Shown here: positions 7,646 through 17,702 of the stretch, piece by piece
How the letters are laid out: each line of letters opens with the position of its first letter
How positions within the stretch are numbered: the stretch's first letter is position 1
DNA from: an uncultured Ectothiorhodospiraceae bacterium
Lineage (GTDB): Bacteria > Pseudomonadota > Gammaproteobacteria > UBA9214
DNA: 64,000 nucleotides
Assembly (NCBI GenBank): GCA_947259415.1
Contig: CAMYMI010000005.1
Location: 1-64,000 of the forward strand
Reading direction: 5' to 3'
The notes under the pieces: model-generated
The model's database searches: none
What the model saw: the letters and a program-made list of their open reading frames with translations, nothing else
Told to the model about the DNA's origin: nothing
Translations under genes and position numbers: made by a program

Positions 7646-9655
7646 CTATTCCGGTTGCCCGGTGAAGGCCAGCAGGCGGCCGAGCTGCTCATCCATACGT
7701 TCCAGTTCCCTGCGCTGAAAGCGCGCTGCGCGCTCGGAACGGAACTGGCACAGGGCAATCAGCAGACGGATGCGCCAGCGTGACAGGGGTGCCGCACCTC
7801 TGGCGCCGACAACGACCAGGGCACGTAAATACCTAGGAAAGAAGCGGGCGATGATCTCGTCCTCCAGCGACAGGATAGACTCGTAGCTGCCGGGAGCACC
7901 CTGGCGTGCGCTGCGGCCGAACAATTGCCGGTCGATGCGGCGGGCCTCGTTGCGTTCCACGGCGATCACATGCAGGCCGCCGGCCTCAGCGACACCTTCA
8001 CCCAGCGGAATATCGGTGCCGCGTCCGGCCATGTTGGTGGCAACAGTGATGCAGCCCGACTGTCCGGCGCACTCCACCAGGAAGGCCTCGCCCCGGTCCT
8101 GGCGGGCATTCAGTACCAGGTGCGGGAGATTGCCCTCGGTGAGCATAGCACTGACACGTTCACTGTCGTCCACCGAGCGCGAGCCGACCAGGATCGGGCG
8201 TCCCTGTTGATTCAGTGCGCGCACCCGTTCCACCACGGCGTTCCACTTGGCCTCGGCCGTGGCATATATCCTGTCGGGGTGAGCGGCAAGCCGTGACGGC
8301 ACGCGCGGGGGGATCTTGATCACCTTGAGCCCGTAGACGGCACTCAACTCGCCGGCGGCCTCGCTGGCCGTACCCGTCATCCCGGCGAGGTGCAGGTAGC
8401 GCTTGAAGAAGCGCTGGTAGGTGATGCGCGCCAGGGCCTCATTAGGCGAACTGATCTCGCAGCCCTCCTTGACCTCGATCATCTGGTGCAGGCCGCGTTC
8501 CCACTTGCGGTCCGCCATGATCCGGCCGGTGAAGTCATCGATGATCTGTACGCTGTTGTCCCTGACCAGGTATTCCCGGTCACGGCGAAAGAGGTGCAGG
8601 GCGGCCAGGGCCTGGGTGATGAGTTCCTCGCGGCGGGTCTTCAGGGTCCATTGTCCGCGCAGTCTCCGGGCCTGGTCCACGAGCCAGTCCCTGCCGTGGG
8701 GCGTCAGCTGTATCCGGCGTTCGCGTGTGTGGATAATGAAGTCGCGGTTTTCTACCAGGCGTTCGGCCAGTTCCATGGCCTGAACATAGGCGCCGGAGAG
8801 TTCGTCGCTGGTGTCTCCCTGGCCGGATATGATCAGTGGTGTGCCGGCCTCGTCGATCAGGGCGCTGTCGACCTCGTCAACGATGGCAAAGCACAGGCCA
8901 CGCATCAGCAGCAGGTCTAGACGTGCCGTGTCCTGGTAGAGTTTTTCCATCTGCAGGGTCAGTCGACCGGGAGCCTTGCGCAACACGATGCGGTCACGCA
9001 GGTAGTCGAAGGCCAACTGCTTGTTGGTGCAATAGGTGATGTCGGCAGCGTATGCTGCGCGGCGCTTGTTTTCATCCATACCCTCGACGATCGAGCCGAC
9101 CTTCAGGCCGAGAAAGTCGTAGACCGGTTTCATGTTGGCGGCATCCCGGCCCACCAGGTAGTCATTCACCGTGATGACATGCACGGGGATGCCCGCCAGG
9201 GCCGCGGTGCAGGCCGGCAGGGTGGCGGTGAGGGTCTTGCCTTCGCCGGTTTCCATCTCGGCGAGGGTTCCCTGCACCATTGCCCAGCCTCCCATGACCT
9301 GGACGTCGTAGTGCCGCTTGCCGAGGACGCGGTGGGAGACCTCGCGCACCAGGGCGAAGGCATCGACGTTGTGTTTGTCGGTGAGGCCGTCCCGGCGCAG
9401 GCGCTGGCGTATGTCACTGATGCGGGACTTCAGTTCGCGCTCGGACAATTCCGGCAAGCACTTCCCGGCCTTATTGACGCGTCGGGTGAAGCGCCGCATG
9501 CGGTGCTTCTGGCTGCCGCTGCGTGCGGCCATTACGCCGGCGAGTTGCGCCACACTGCGTTCGAGCCAGTTGATCTCGGGAACCCGACGCTCCGGATAAT
9601 CGCCCAGCTGCATACCGGGGCGCGGCACCGGCTCCCTGTTGAACAGCCTAAACAC
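7646..9655 (-). CDS. Shortened SecA-like translocation ATPase (accessory SecA)
   Basis: This 669-residue SecA homologue is well under the roughly 850-900 residues of housekeeping SecA. The motor is intact: Walker A METGEGKT (134-141), DEVD Walker B (260-263), VITVNDYLVGRD, the IIDDFTGRIM region of the preprotein cross-linking domain, and NMAGRGTDI and RRIDRQLFGRSARQG of the second nucleotide-binding domain. Most of the helical wing/scaffold and the C-terminal zinc/SecB-binding tail are missing. The GTG start overlaps the stop of the M50-HlyD gene by 8 bases, with AGGGA upstream, so the two are co-translated. I infer a dedicated motor for the nearby exoprotein. The housekeeping secA is presumably elsewhere. 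Confidence 0.9.
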   Translation of the reverse strand: MFRLFNREPVPRPGMQLGDYPERRVPEINWLERSVAQLAGVMAARSGSQKHRMRRFTRRVNKAGKCLPELSERELKSRISDIRQRLRRDGLTDKHNVDAFALVREVSHRVLGKRHYDVQVMGGWAMVQGTLAEMETGEGKTLTATLPACTAALAGIPVHVITVNDYLVGRDAANMKPVYDFLGLKVGSIVEGMDENKRRAAYAADITYCTNKQLAFDYLRDRIVLRKAPGRLTLQMEKLYQDTARLDLLLMRGLCFAIVDEVDSALIDEAGTPLIISGQGDTSDELSGAYVQAMELAERLVENRDFIIHTRERRIQLTPHGRDWLVDQARRLRGQWTLKTRREELITQALAALHLFRRDREYLVRDNSVQIIDDFTGRIMADRKWERGLHQMIEVKEGCEISSPNEALARITYQRFFKRYLHLAGMTGTASEAAGELSAVYGLKVIKIPPRVPSRLAAHPDRIYATAEAKWNAVVERVRALNQQGRPILVGSRSVDDSERVSAMLTEGNLPHLVLNARQDRGEAFLVECAGQSGCITVATNMAGRGTDIPLGEGVAEAGGLHVIAVERNEARRIDRQLFGRSARQGAPGSYESILSLEDEIIARFFPRYLRALVVVGARGAAPLSRWRIRLLIALCQFRSERAARFQRRELERMDEQLGRLLAFTGQPE

Positions 9656-11795
9656 CGAATTCCCTCATGAACAGCTGGCGCAGGGAACGGCTCCACTGGG
9701 CGGCCAGCGGTTCACCGCCATGATCGAAGCGCACGTGGACACGCTGGCCGAAATGGTCTATTTGAGTGTTGTCCGCGAGTTTCAGCTCGAACTGGAACAC
9801 GTTGTCGATGGACTTGAGGCCATCCTCGTCCATGGGATCGACAGCAATCTTGCCGCCGCCGCGGGTGCCAAGGGCGCTGCTCGGCAGGGCATGCGTGGCG
9901 GCAGGGACTTCACGTTCGATCTCGGCATCAATGATTTTCCCGATCTGCCCGGCCAGCCGGACCTCGACATCTCCAGTGCGTTGCCGGACCAGGGCGATAT
10001 CGGTCTGTGGTACCACCACCCTGACACTGGGCTGCGAGCCGTTCATGACATAGGCAACGATGCTGCCCTTGTTGCGAAACTGGCCGGGCAGGTCGCTTGC
10101 GCCCGGCACAATCAGCCGGCCATTCCCGGGGCTGCGTATTTCCAGTTCTTCCAGTTCCTGGCGTGCCAACGCCAGCTCGGACTCGGCGGTCTCGATCTCT
10201 TCACGCAGACCCTCGGCCTTGACGTAGTCATCGACCCGTTCGGAACTGTGGCGTGCCTGCAGCTCACGCAGGCGGGCATCGAGCAGATCCACCCGCGTCG
10301 CCAGCATCGGGTCCTCGCAGCTCATCACCGACTCGCCCCGGGAGACCCGCGCTCCCGGTGCGACCCGAAGACTGTTGATAAAGCAATCGCTACCGGTACG
10401 TATGCGCGACTGCTCGGGTAGCCAGACCACGCCCTCGGTACGCGTCGAAAGTGGCACCTCCATAAAGAACACCAGCCAGGATGCAAATGCCAGCAGTGCG
10501 AAACTGGTGCCAATGGCGCGTACCCGCTGTCGGCGCAGGCGCGGATTACGAAACAGGTAAATGGCATGTTTTGCCAGCGGCAGCACGATTTGCATCACGG
10601 CGGCCCAGATGGCCAGCAGCACGCCGACCACGAAGAATTTTCCGGCAACATAGAGCAGGATCGCGAACATGATCGCCATGCGGTAGGCGAATGCCGCCAG
10701 TCCATAGATCACAAACCAGGTTGCCTCGCCGCGCGCCGTGGCGGGCGATTCGATGCCCTCGACACCGAACAGGTAGCGCTGGATCAGGTAGCCGATATGG
10801 CGGTTGGCGCGATTGCCCAGGTTGGGGGTCTCGATGGCGTCGGCCAGCACGTAGTAGCCGTCAAAGCGCAGCAGCGGATTACCGTTGAAAATCAGAGTCG
10901 AAAGACTGCCGATCAGCATGACGTTGTAGGCCACGGCGCTGACAATGCCCGACTCGACATTGATCCAGACAAACAGCGCCAGTGCCGCTAGCAGCAGTTC
11001 GACAATCATGCCGGCGGAGGCGACCATCATGCGCTTGCGCTTGTCATGAAAGGTCGTTGCTGCCGAAGCATCGACGTAGGGAATCGGCATGAGTACCAGG
11101 AACATGATGCCCATCTCGTGAACCTCGCCGCCCCAGAGCCGGGTGGCGAAGGCGTGTCCCAGTTCATGCAGGAGCTTCACCAGCGGGTAGGTGAGCCACA
11201 ACAGCACCAGGTTCTGTGGTGCAAGTACCCGGTCAACCAGGTTCTCCGTGATGGCGGACCAATGCTGGCCTGCCAGCGCTATAGCGCTGATCACGATGAC
11301 CAGCCAGACTGCGAACGCGGTCCGGGTGAACAGCGGCCGGACCAGGTGTTGCCAGCGTCTCAGGAAGTTCTCCGGGTCGCACAGTGGGATACGCAGCGAC
11401 AGTGGACTCATCAGTCGCTGTTTCCACAGTTTGTGTTCCTTGTCCTGGTGACGCCGGAAGACCTCGAGGCTGTCCGGCGGGATGTCGCCCTGCAGGGCAT
11501 CGGCGGCGTGCAACTGTCCCAGCAGTTGCATGGTCTGGTCCTGGGTCGGGGCCTCGTCACCGAGCTGCTCGATGGCCCGTTCCCAGATCTCGTTGACTTT
11601 GCGCTGACCGTTCATCAGGCCGATCAGGAAATACACGCCCGGGCTGAAGCGGTAGTAGCTGCCGGTGGCCTTGTCCTGCAAAATGTACCAGCGCTCGTCG
11701 CGGTAGTGATGCCGGTGTATCTGGATATGATCGCGCAACCGCGGCTTCAGGTCCGCGATCCGGTACCAGAGTGGGCTGTAGAGTGATTCGGTCAT
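9648..11795 (-). CDS. PqqD-like / M50 metallopeptidase / HlyD fusion membrane protein
   Basis: This 715-residue protein has three parts. Residues about 20-110 resemble a PqqD-type winged-helix domain (WYILQDKATGSYYRFSPG). Residues about 155-455 are a multi-pass membrane region with the M50 zinc motif HELGH (210-214) and a distal NPLLRFDGYY motif (306-315) whose Asp312 should be the third ligand. Residues about 470-690 are a periplasmic HlyD-like adaptor with lipoyl halves around a coiled coil. PqqD-like domains bind leader peptides in peptide-modification systems, and M50 enzymes cleave within or near membranes. I infer recognition and processing of the LEPR-XLL substrate. It is coupled to the SecA gene by overlap. 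Confidence 0.88.
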   Translation of the reverse strand: MTESLYSPLWYRIADLKPRLRDHIQIHRHHYRDERWYILQDKATGSYYRFSPGVYFLIGLMNGQRKVNEIWERAIEQLGDEAPTQDQTMQLLGQLHAADALQGDIPPDSLEVFRRHQDKEHKLWKQRLMSPLSLRIPLCDPENFLRRWQHLVRPLFTRTAFAVWLVIVISAIALAGQHWSAITENLVDRVLAPQNLVLLWLTYPLVKLLHELGHAFATRLWGGEVHEMGIMFLVLMPIPYVDASAATTFHDKRKRMMVASAGMIVELLLAALALFVWINVESGIVSAVAYNVMLIGSLSTLIFNGNPLLRFDGYYVLADAIETPNLGNRANRHIGYLIQRYLFGVEGIESPATARGEATWFVIYGLAAFAYRMAIMFAILLYVAGKFFVVGVLLAIWAAVMQIVLPLAKHAIYLFRNPRLRRQRVRAIGTSFALLAFASWLVFFMEVPLSTRTEGVVWLPEQSRIRTGSDCFINSLRVAPGARVSRGESVMSCEDPMLATRVDLLDARLRELQARHSSERVDDYVKAEGLREEIETAESELALARQELEELEIRSPGNGRLIVPGASDLPGQFRNKGSIVAYVMNGSQPSVRVVVPQTDIALVRQRTGDVEVRLAGQIGKIIDAEIEREVPAATHALPSSALGTRGGGKIAVDPMDEDGLKSIDNVFQFELKLADNTQIDHFGQRVHVRFDHGGEPLAAQWSRSLRQLFMREFGV

Positions 11796-12182
11796 GGGCT
11801 AGCCCGCTTCACTCACCAGGATAGACAATGCCTGAAAACACGCTGTCTTGCCGTTAATCTGCACTCTATTCATTACCTCAGTTTCTTGTGTCACTGTTGT
11901 CCCATTAACTCCCTCTCCCTAAGGGAGAGGGTTGGGGAGTACCCGATTAAGCGCCGGGCATAAAAGGGGATCAAAACAGATAAGTGCCTGTATTTATATC
12001 CCATCATCCTGGCCTTCTACCCCTCAAGGGGGTACTGAAAAGAGTCCCGGAGGGAGAAGGAATTCTCTTTTGCTTTGACTTGTGATTCGTCATGTCCTGC
12101 ATTGCTTTAAGCGCCTAATTTTTAAGTTTTACCATCGCAATCATCTTGCTTGACTCCACCGACGTCCGGTGTGATCTATGGA
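11796..12182. repeat. Spacer between the two HlyD-fusion genes
   Basis: This is a 387-base gap. It contains a CCCTCTCCCTAAGGGAGAGGG palindrome near 11910-11940 and a degenerate relative near 12005-12060. No gene was seen. The M50 gene may have its own promoter here or be reached by read-through from 13949. Confidence 0.55.
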
Positions 12183-13949
12183 CTATGGCCACCAGGACCA
12201 GGCCCACAGGCGCAGCCAGTCAATCATCTTGTGGGTCCAGACCCAGACGAGCTTGCGCTCCCCGATCTCGACCTTTCCGACACCCTCCATGCCGGGGCGC
12301 AGCTGCGCCGGTTCGGACTCGAGGCGCGCCTCGACCCGGAAAAAGTTGCTGCCCTCGCTGGCTTCAGAGACCGGGGTGATCTTCTCGATCGAGAATGGCA
12401 GCGTCTCGCCGGGCATGCCGGCGAGACGCAGTTTTCCGGTCTGGCCGACGTCGATCTCCTGGATGTCGTTTTCATTGACCTTGAGCACCAACCGGTAGGC
12501 ATCCAGTGGTGCTACTTCGAACAGTACATCGCCACGTTCGACCGGGGAGCCGAGAGACTGACTGAGATCACCGCTCACCACCACGCCATCGAAAGGCGAG
12601 ACGATGTGCAGGCGCTCGAGCTGTTCATCGATCAGGCGGAGCCGTGCGCTAACCTGGTCGATCTGGGCGCTGAGTATCGCGGACTCGGCGCGCTCGTGCG
12701 CGGCCATCGCGCTGCGCTGCTCGCGGAGGTACTGGTTCTTTTCGTTGCTCAGTTTTTCGTGTTCCAGCTTCAGGTCCTTGTCGTCCAGTTCACCCATTTG
12801 CTGGCCGGTGTGCACAATGTCACCGGCACGGATATCGGAGTTGTTGATGTAACCATCAATGGGTGCAACCACAGCACGTTGTACCTGGCCTTCGAGTGTG
12901 GCGTCAGCAGTAACCCGGTACTGGCCATCGACCACTGCCATGAAGACGATCAGGGAGATGCTGGCGGCTGTGGCGAGTTTCATGACGATGTGGCGCGGCC
13001 CCAGCAGTTTGCCAAGCATCGAGCGCAGGGATTCGCCAGCTTTGCTGATAAGCCAGCGATTGTCGCGGCGCTTGAGTTCCAGGGCCGGTCCGACCATGGC
13101 GCCAATCTGCTTGAACAGTTCGATGGTCTGGATATCGAAGGGCTGTTCTCCGCTGCGTTCCAGGGTAAGGGCGCCGATGATCACGCCGTCGTCGACCAGG
13201 GGAATAGTACAGATCGCCCCATTGCCGTGCTGTCGCACCAGTTCTTCGTGGGCGCGAGTGATGTGGACGGATTTATCGCGGGTTACCGGGAAGGCAATGG
13301 CCATGTCCTGGTCGATGGCCTCTTCCATCGCCGCGGCGATATCCCTGGCCAGATTGGTCCTGGTGTCAATCCGGGCGCTATGCGACATGGCCTGGAGCTG
13401 AATGCGTTCGCCGCGCAGGAGACCGATAGTGGCTCGGTTGCAGTCCATGCGCATGGCCAGTTCGGTCGTCAGCGCTGTGGCCGCAACCTGGAAGCGCTTA
13501 TGCTCGAGGCTGAGCGCAACCATCTCCAGCACCGTGATCAGGTTCTGCTTGTCTGTGGTGGTATGCTGGTCGATCAGCATCTCCAGCCAGACCGTCCCCA
13601 GCTTGAGCAATTGCGTCACCGATCGGCGGCTGGCCTCGGGCAGGTTGTAGATTTCCAGGGCGACGATACCGATCAGCTGGTCCTTTATGACCAGGGGGTA
13701 GCCGATGGTGTCGAGCTGATGCCGCGAGGCCCCGTTGTTCTCGGCCATGCTGGTGACGACGCCCTGTTTTTTCTCCATGGCCGTCCTGGCGACGGCCAGC
13801 AGGGTCGGGGAGGTGGTGTTGCCTTCCGGCCAGCAGGCAACAGGGGAGAACGAGTCGTTTTCCGGGACACCCAGCATCAGGACCCCGCTTGTCACGCCCT
13901 GGATGAGTTTGCATTGCTGATCCAGCCAGGATTGTGCCAGTACTTCCAC
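12183..13949 (-). CDS. GAF-GAF-HlyD membrane adaptor protein
   Basis: This 588-residue protein starts at a GTG at 13949, with AAGGAG eight bases upstream. Two GAF-like domains (residues about 12-125 and 150-292) are followed by one transmembrane helix (about 322-340). A HlyD-type adaptor comes next, with a lipoyl half (APIDGYINNSDIRAGDIVHTG), a coiled coil (about 395-455), a second half (IVSPFDGVVVSGDLSQSLG) and a beta barrel to the end. The C-terminus is a short Trp-rich segment. GAF domains bind small ligands, so this looks like a cytosolic sensor fused to an export adaptor. It heads the export gene set at 6194-13949. What the GAF domains bind cannot be told. Confidence 0.88.
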   Translation of the reverse strand: MEVLAQSWLDQQCKLIQGVTSGVLMLGVPENDSFSPVACWPEGNTTSPTLLAVARTAMEKKQGVVTSMAENNGASRHQLDTIGYPLVIKDQLIGIVALEIYNLPEASRRSVTQLLKLGTVWLEMLIDQHTTTDKQNLITVLEMVALSLEHKRFQVAATALTTELAMRMDCNRATIGLLRGERIQLQAMSHSARIDTRTNLARDIAAAMEEAIDQDMAIAFPVTRDKSVHITRAHEELVRQHGNGAICTIPLVDDGVIIGALTLERSGEQPFDIQTIELFKQIGAMVGPALELKRRDNRWLISKAGESLRSMLGKLLGPRHIVMKLATAASISLIVFMAVVDGQYRVTADATLEGQVQRAVVAPIDGYINNSDIRAGDIVHTGQQMGELDDKDLKLEHEKLSNEKNQYLREQRSAMAAHERAESAILSAQIDQVSARLRLIDEQLERLHIVSPFDGVVVSGDLSQSLGSPVERGDVLFEVAPLDAYRLVLKVNENDIQEIDVGQTGKLRLAGMPGETLPFSIEKITPVSEASEGSNFFRVEARLESEPAQLRPGMEGVGKVEIGERKLVWVWTHKMIDWLRLWAWSWWP

Positions 13950-14828
13950 CGATATAACTCCTTGTTTTATATATGTAATTAATTAACCATGCGGCCTGCC
14001 GGCCCTACACAGTACGGGACGGTTCAGTGTCCGGCGCATCCCGGTCACAACGGGCAGGACCCGTTTTACCGGATATCTCTTTGCGTATCGGCAGAGGGAA
14101 CTGATTCCGCAGTCTTTTCAGGACGTGCACGGGCGTGGCCCTGTTGCGCTGTGTTTCCTCCGGGTTACGCCCCTGTGTTGGTTGGGTCAAGGAGCACCAG
14201 CGGCGGACCCAACAGGGGTTGATGGGCACGGCCTATCGGCCTTTGCCCATCCTACCCACTGGGGCCCTGTCGGCTGGCTAAGGAGGAGCGCCCCGCGGGC
14301 GCGATTTCAGTTCAAGGAGGTTGGTGTAGGAGTTCCCCGCAGGCGCGATGGTTTTGGAGTAATTATGATCACGCCCGCGGGGCGCTCCTACAAATGGGTC
14401 TGACTCGACATTGGCAGGTTGGGCAAAGCTTCCGCTCCCTGCTCACGCCCCTTACCTACGATGTACAAGGAGAAGGTGAGACCGGGAACCGGTCGAGAGA
14501 CTGGCCTAGGCCATGTACGAGTGTCGCAGGAGGCAGGATGCCGGGAGCGACCATCCCTGTAGGCAAAGCGCAGCGTGCCCGACATCAAGGGCATGATGGG
14601 CACGGTCTCGCAGCCTTTACCCATTCTACAGTTTCTATGCCCCTTCTCCCCTTGAGGGGAGAAGGTTGGGATGAGGGGTGAAAAACGATGCATCAATGTC
14701 CGGGTAGTGCGCACGGCGATGCTGCTGGGCCTAAAGGTTAGTGTGGCGCTCACGTTAATCTTTATATATGGTCTGCAAAGTGGGCGAGCACAACAAAGGC
14801 TGATGGTAAATACGAGGGGCATTTATCG
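13950..14828. repeat. Long repeat cluster before sucA
   Basis: This 879-base divergent region has no credible gene. It contains a GTTGGGTCAAGG...CGGACCCAAC element (14181-14213), a GGGCACGGCC element (14224-14255), three GGAGCGCCCCGCGGGCGCG-type elements between about 14282 and 14393, another GGGCACGG element (about 14596-14632), and a CCCTTCTCCCC palindrome (about 14640-14680). Promoters for sucA (rightward) and the GAF-HlyD gene (leftward) should lie at the two ends. GAGGGG nine bases before 14829 is the sucA ribosome binding site. Confidence 0.65.
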
Positions 14829-17702
14829 ATGAGTGAGCCGCTGATGAAACAGCTGCAGCGTTCCTCCCTGCTGGCCGGCGGCAACATGGCCTACCTCGAG
14901 GCACTGTACGAAACCTGGCTTCGCAATCCCGGGGACGTGGCGCCGCACTGGCGCTACTACTTCGAAAAACTACCGCAGATCAACGGCCACGACACTCCGG
15001 ACCTGGCACATTCGGAGATTCGCGACGAGTTCAGCAGGCTGACCGGCCGGCTGCGTGGTCACCGTCTTGCCAGCCTGACCGGCGAACGCCTGGTACACGA
15101 GCAGAAACAGGTACGGGTGGTGCAGCTGATTAATGCCTACCGTATCCTGGGTCACCGCCACGCTCGTACCGACCCCCTGCAGCGCCATGATGCGAGTACG
15201 ATCCCGGAACTGGAATTGGCCTATCACGGCCTGTCAGAGGCGGATTTTGATACGGTATTCCAGACCGGTTCCCTGGTCGGGCCGGAAGAGGCCACGCTCA
15301 AGGAAATCCTGTTTGGGCTCAATCGCACCTATTGCGAGACCATCGGCGCGGAATACATGCACATTACCGACACCACGGAGAAACGCTGGATACAGCAGCA
15401 GCTGGAAGGCGTCCAGGGTCATCCAGGCTATAGTCACGAAAGGCGGCGCTGGCTGCTCGACCGACTGACGGCGGCAGAAGGAATCGAGCGCTACCTGCAT
15501 ACAAAATACGTCGGCCAGAAACGCTTCTCGCTGGAAGGCGGCGAGTCCCTGATTCCCCTGATGAACGAACTCATTACGCGTGCTGGTTCCCAGGGTATCA
15601 AGGAGATTGTCATCGGCATGTCGCATCGCGGCCGTCTCAACGTGCTGGTGAATATCCTTGGCAAGTCTCCGGCCGATTTGTTCTCGGAGTTCGAGGGCCG
15701 TCACAAGGAGCTGCTACCCACCGGTGACGTCAAGTATCACCAGGGCTTCTCCTCGGATTTTCAGACGCCGGGCGGGCGCGTGCACCTGGCGCTGGCGTTC
15801 AACCCCTCTCACCTGGAGATCGTCGCGCCGGTTGTACAGGGCTCCGTACGGGCGCGGCAGCAGCGCTACCTTGACAAGAAATCCTGCAATGTCATTCCTG
15901 TGGTGCTCCATGGTGATTCCTCCTTTGCAGGCCAGGGCGTGGTGATGGAGACCTTCAATATGTCCGATCTGCGCGGTTTCTCGACCCAGGGAACCGTGCA
16001 CATCGTGGTCAACAACCAGATCGGTTTCACCACCAGCTCGATCAAGGACGCTCGTTCAACGCTCTACTGCACGGATGTTGCGAAGATGGTGAATGCGCCG
16101 ATCTTTCACGTGAATGGCGATGATCCCGAGGCCGTACACTTCGTGACCCAGGTGGCACTGGACTACCGCATGCGCTTCAGGAAGGACGTGGTGATCGACC
16201 TGGTGTGCTACCGCCGGCACGGTCACAACGAGGCCGATGAACCGGCGGCGACCCAGCCACTGATGTATAGCGAGATCAAGTCATTACCGACCACGCGTGA
16301 GCTGTATGCCAATAACCTGATTGCAATGAACATCGTTAAACGGGAGGAGCCGGACGAGCTGGTCATGCAATACCGGGACAAGCTGGATGCCGGCGAAAGC
16401 GTGACGACGGGGGTGCAGGCAAATCACCATAACGGCAATACCATCGGTGTCGACTGGACACCCTACATCGGGCGTGTCTGGGACGAACCTGTCGACACGA
16501 CCATGGACCTGGAGACACTGCGCGAGCTTTCCGGACATTTGCAGCAGCTGCCCGAGGGTTTCGAGGTCAACAGCCGGGTTGCCAAGATCATGGATGACCG
16601 GCGCAAGATGGCGGCGGGGGCCCTGCCGGTTGACTGGGGCTGTGCCGAGGCGCTGGCCTTTGCCACCCTGCTGCATGATGGTTACCCGATTCGCCTGTCC
16701 GGAGAGGACAGCGAGCGCGGTACCTTTTTCCATCGCCATGCCGTGCTGCACAATCAGATCGATGGCAGCATGTATACACCCCTGCAACACCTTTCCGAGC
16801 AGCAGCCCAATTTCATCGTTATCGATTCGCTGCTTTCGGAAGAGGCCGTGCTGGCCTTCGAGTATGGTTATGCCACTGCCGACCCGGGTTGCCTGGTGAT
16901 CTGGGAGGCCCAGTACGGTGATTTCGCCAACGTGGCACAGGTTGTCATTGACCAGTTCATCACCTCGGGCGAGGCCAAGTGGGGACGGCTCTGCGGACTC
17001 ACCATGTTCCTGCCGCATGGCTACGAGGGTCAGGGGGCCGAGCATTCATCGGCGCGGCTGGAGCGGTTCCTGCAAATGTGCTCCGGTCACAATATACAGG
17101 TCTGCGTGCCGACCACACCGGCACAGGCATTTCACATGTTGCGGCGCCAGATGCTGCGTCCGTTCCGCAGGCCGTTGATTGTCATGTCACCGAAAAGCCT
17201 GTTGCGTCACAAGCTCGCCACATCCAGCCTGGATGAGCTTTCCAGCGGCGAGTTCAGACCGGTGATCGGCGATGTCGATGCGCAGGACAGGGAAAAAATC
17301 AGCCGACTGATCATGTGCAGCGGCAAGGTCTATTACGACTTGCTGGAAAAGCGTCGCGAGGCCGGGCTCGATCACATCGCAATCATCCGGATCGAGCAGC
17401 TGTACCCCTTTCCGTGGCGGCTGCTGCGCCGGGAACTCGCGCACTACCCGAACGTCTCCGAGTATTACTGGTGCCAGGAAGAACCCGAGAACCAGGGTGC
17501 CTGGTATGCCACGCGCCACAAGCTTCAGGAGGTTATTGGCGAGGATAACAGGCTCTACTATACTGGCCGCGAGGGGCTGCCCGCACCGGCTGTGGGATAT
17601 CCAGGCCTGCATGCCCAACAACAGGCTACGCTGGTGGAAGATGCGCTGGGCCTGGTGCAGGGCAACGACATGCAAGGACAAATGACAAGGACAAGCGGAT
17701 GA
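14829..17702 (+). CDS. sucA: 2-oxoglutarate dehydrogenase E1 component
   Basis: This 957-residue thiamine-diphosphate enzyme decarboxylates 2-oxoglutarate and passes the succinyl group to the lipoyl arm of SucB in the TCA cycle. The family N-terminus is present ([20 protein letters not shown]), as are [12 protein letters not shown], the thiamine-diphosphate region with [11 protein letters not shown] and [11 protein letters not shown], the [13 protein letters not shown] segment, and the C-terminal [16 protein letters not shown]. The length is normal for the family. It overlaps the sucB start by four bases (ATGA), indicating one operon. The lpd gene follows further on. Confidence 0.98.
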   Translation: MSEPLMKQLQRSSLLAGGNMAYLEALYETWLRNPGDVAPHWRYYFEKLPQINGHDTPDLAHSEIRDEFSRLTGRLRGHRLASLTGERLVHEQKQVRVVQLINAYRILGHRHARTDPLQRHDASTIPELELAYHGLSEADFDTVFQTGSLVGPEEATLKEILFGLNRTYCETIGAEYMHITDTTEKRWIQQQLEGVQGHPGYSHERRRWLLDRLTAAEGIERYLHTKYVGQKRFSLEGGESLIPLMNELITRAGSQGIKEIVIGMSHRGRLNVLVNILGKSPADLFSEFEGRHKELLPTGDVKYHQGFSSDFQTPGGRVHLALAFNPSHLEIVAPVVQGSVRARQQRYLDKKSCNVIPVVLHGDSSFAGQGVVMETFNMSDLRGFSTQGTVHIVVNNQIGFTTSSIKDARSTLYCTDVAKMVNAPIFHVNGDDPEAVHFVTQVALDYRMRFRKDVVIDLVCYRRHGHNEADEPAATQPLMYSEIKSLPTTRELYANNLIAMNIVKREEPDELVMQYRDKLDAGESVTTGVQANHHNGNTIGVDWTPYIGRVWDEPVDTTMDLETLRELSGHLQQLPEGFEVNSRVAKIMDDRRKMAAGALPVDWGCAEALAFATLLHDGYPIRLSGEDSERGTFFHRHAVLHNQIDGSMYTPLQHLSEQQPNFIVIDSLLSEEAVLAFEYGYATADPGCLVIWEAQYGDFANVAQVVIDQFITSGEAKWGRLCGLTMFLPHGYEGQGAEHSSARLERFLQMCSGHNIQVCVPTTPAQAFHMLRRQMLRPFRRPLIVMSPKSLLRHKLATSSLDELSSGEFRPVIGDVDAQDREKISRLIMCSGKVYYDLLEKRREAGLDHIAIIRIEQLYPFPWRLLRRELAHYPNVSEYYWCQEEPENQGAWYATRHKLQEVIGEDNRLYYTGREGLPAPAVGYPGLHAQQQATLVEDALGLVQGNDMQGQMTRTSG

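Noticed and set aside
12150-13982. A 610-codon plus-strand open frame
   Set aside because: It lies opposite the GAF-HlyD gene, whose frame has clear domains and a good ribosome binding site. The plus-strand translation has no recognisable family and an odd composition.
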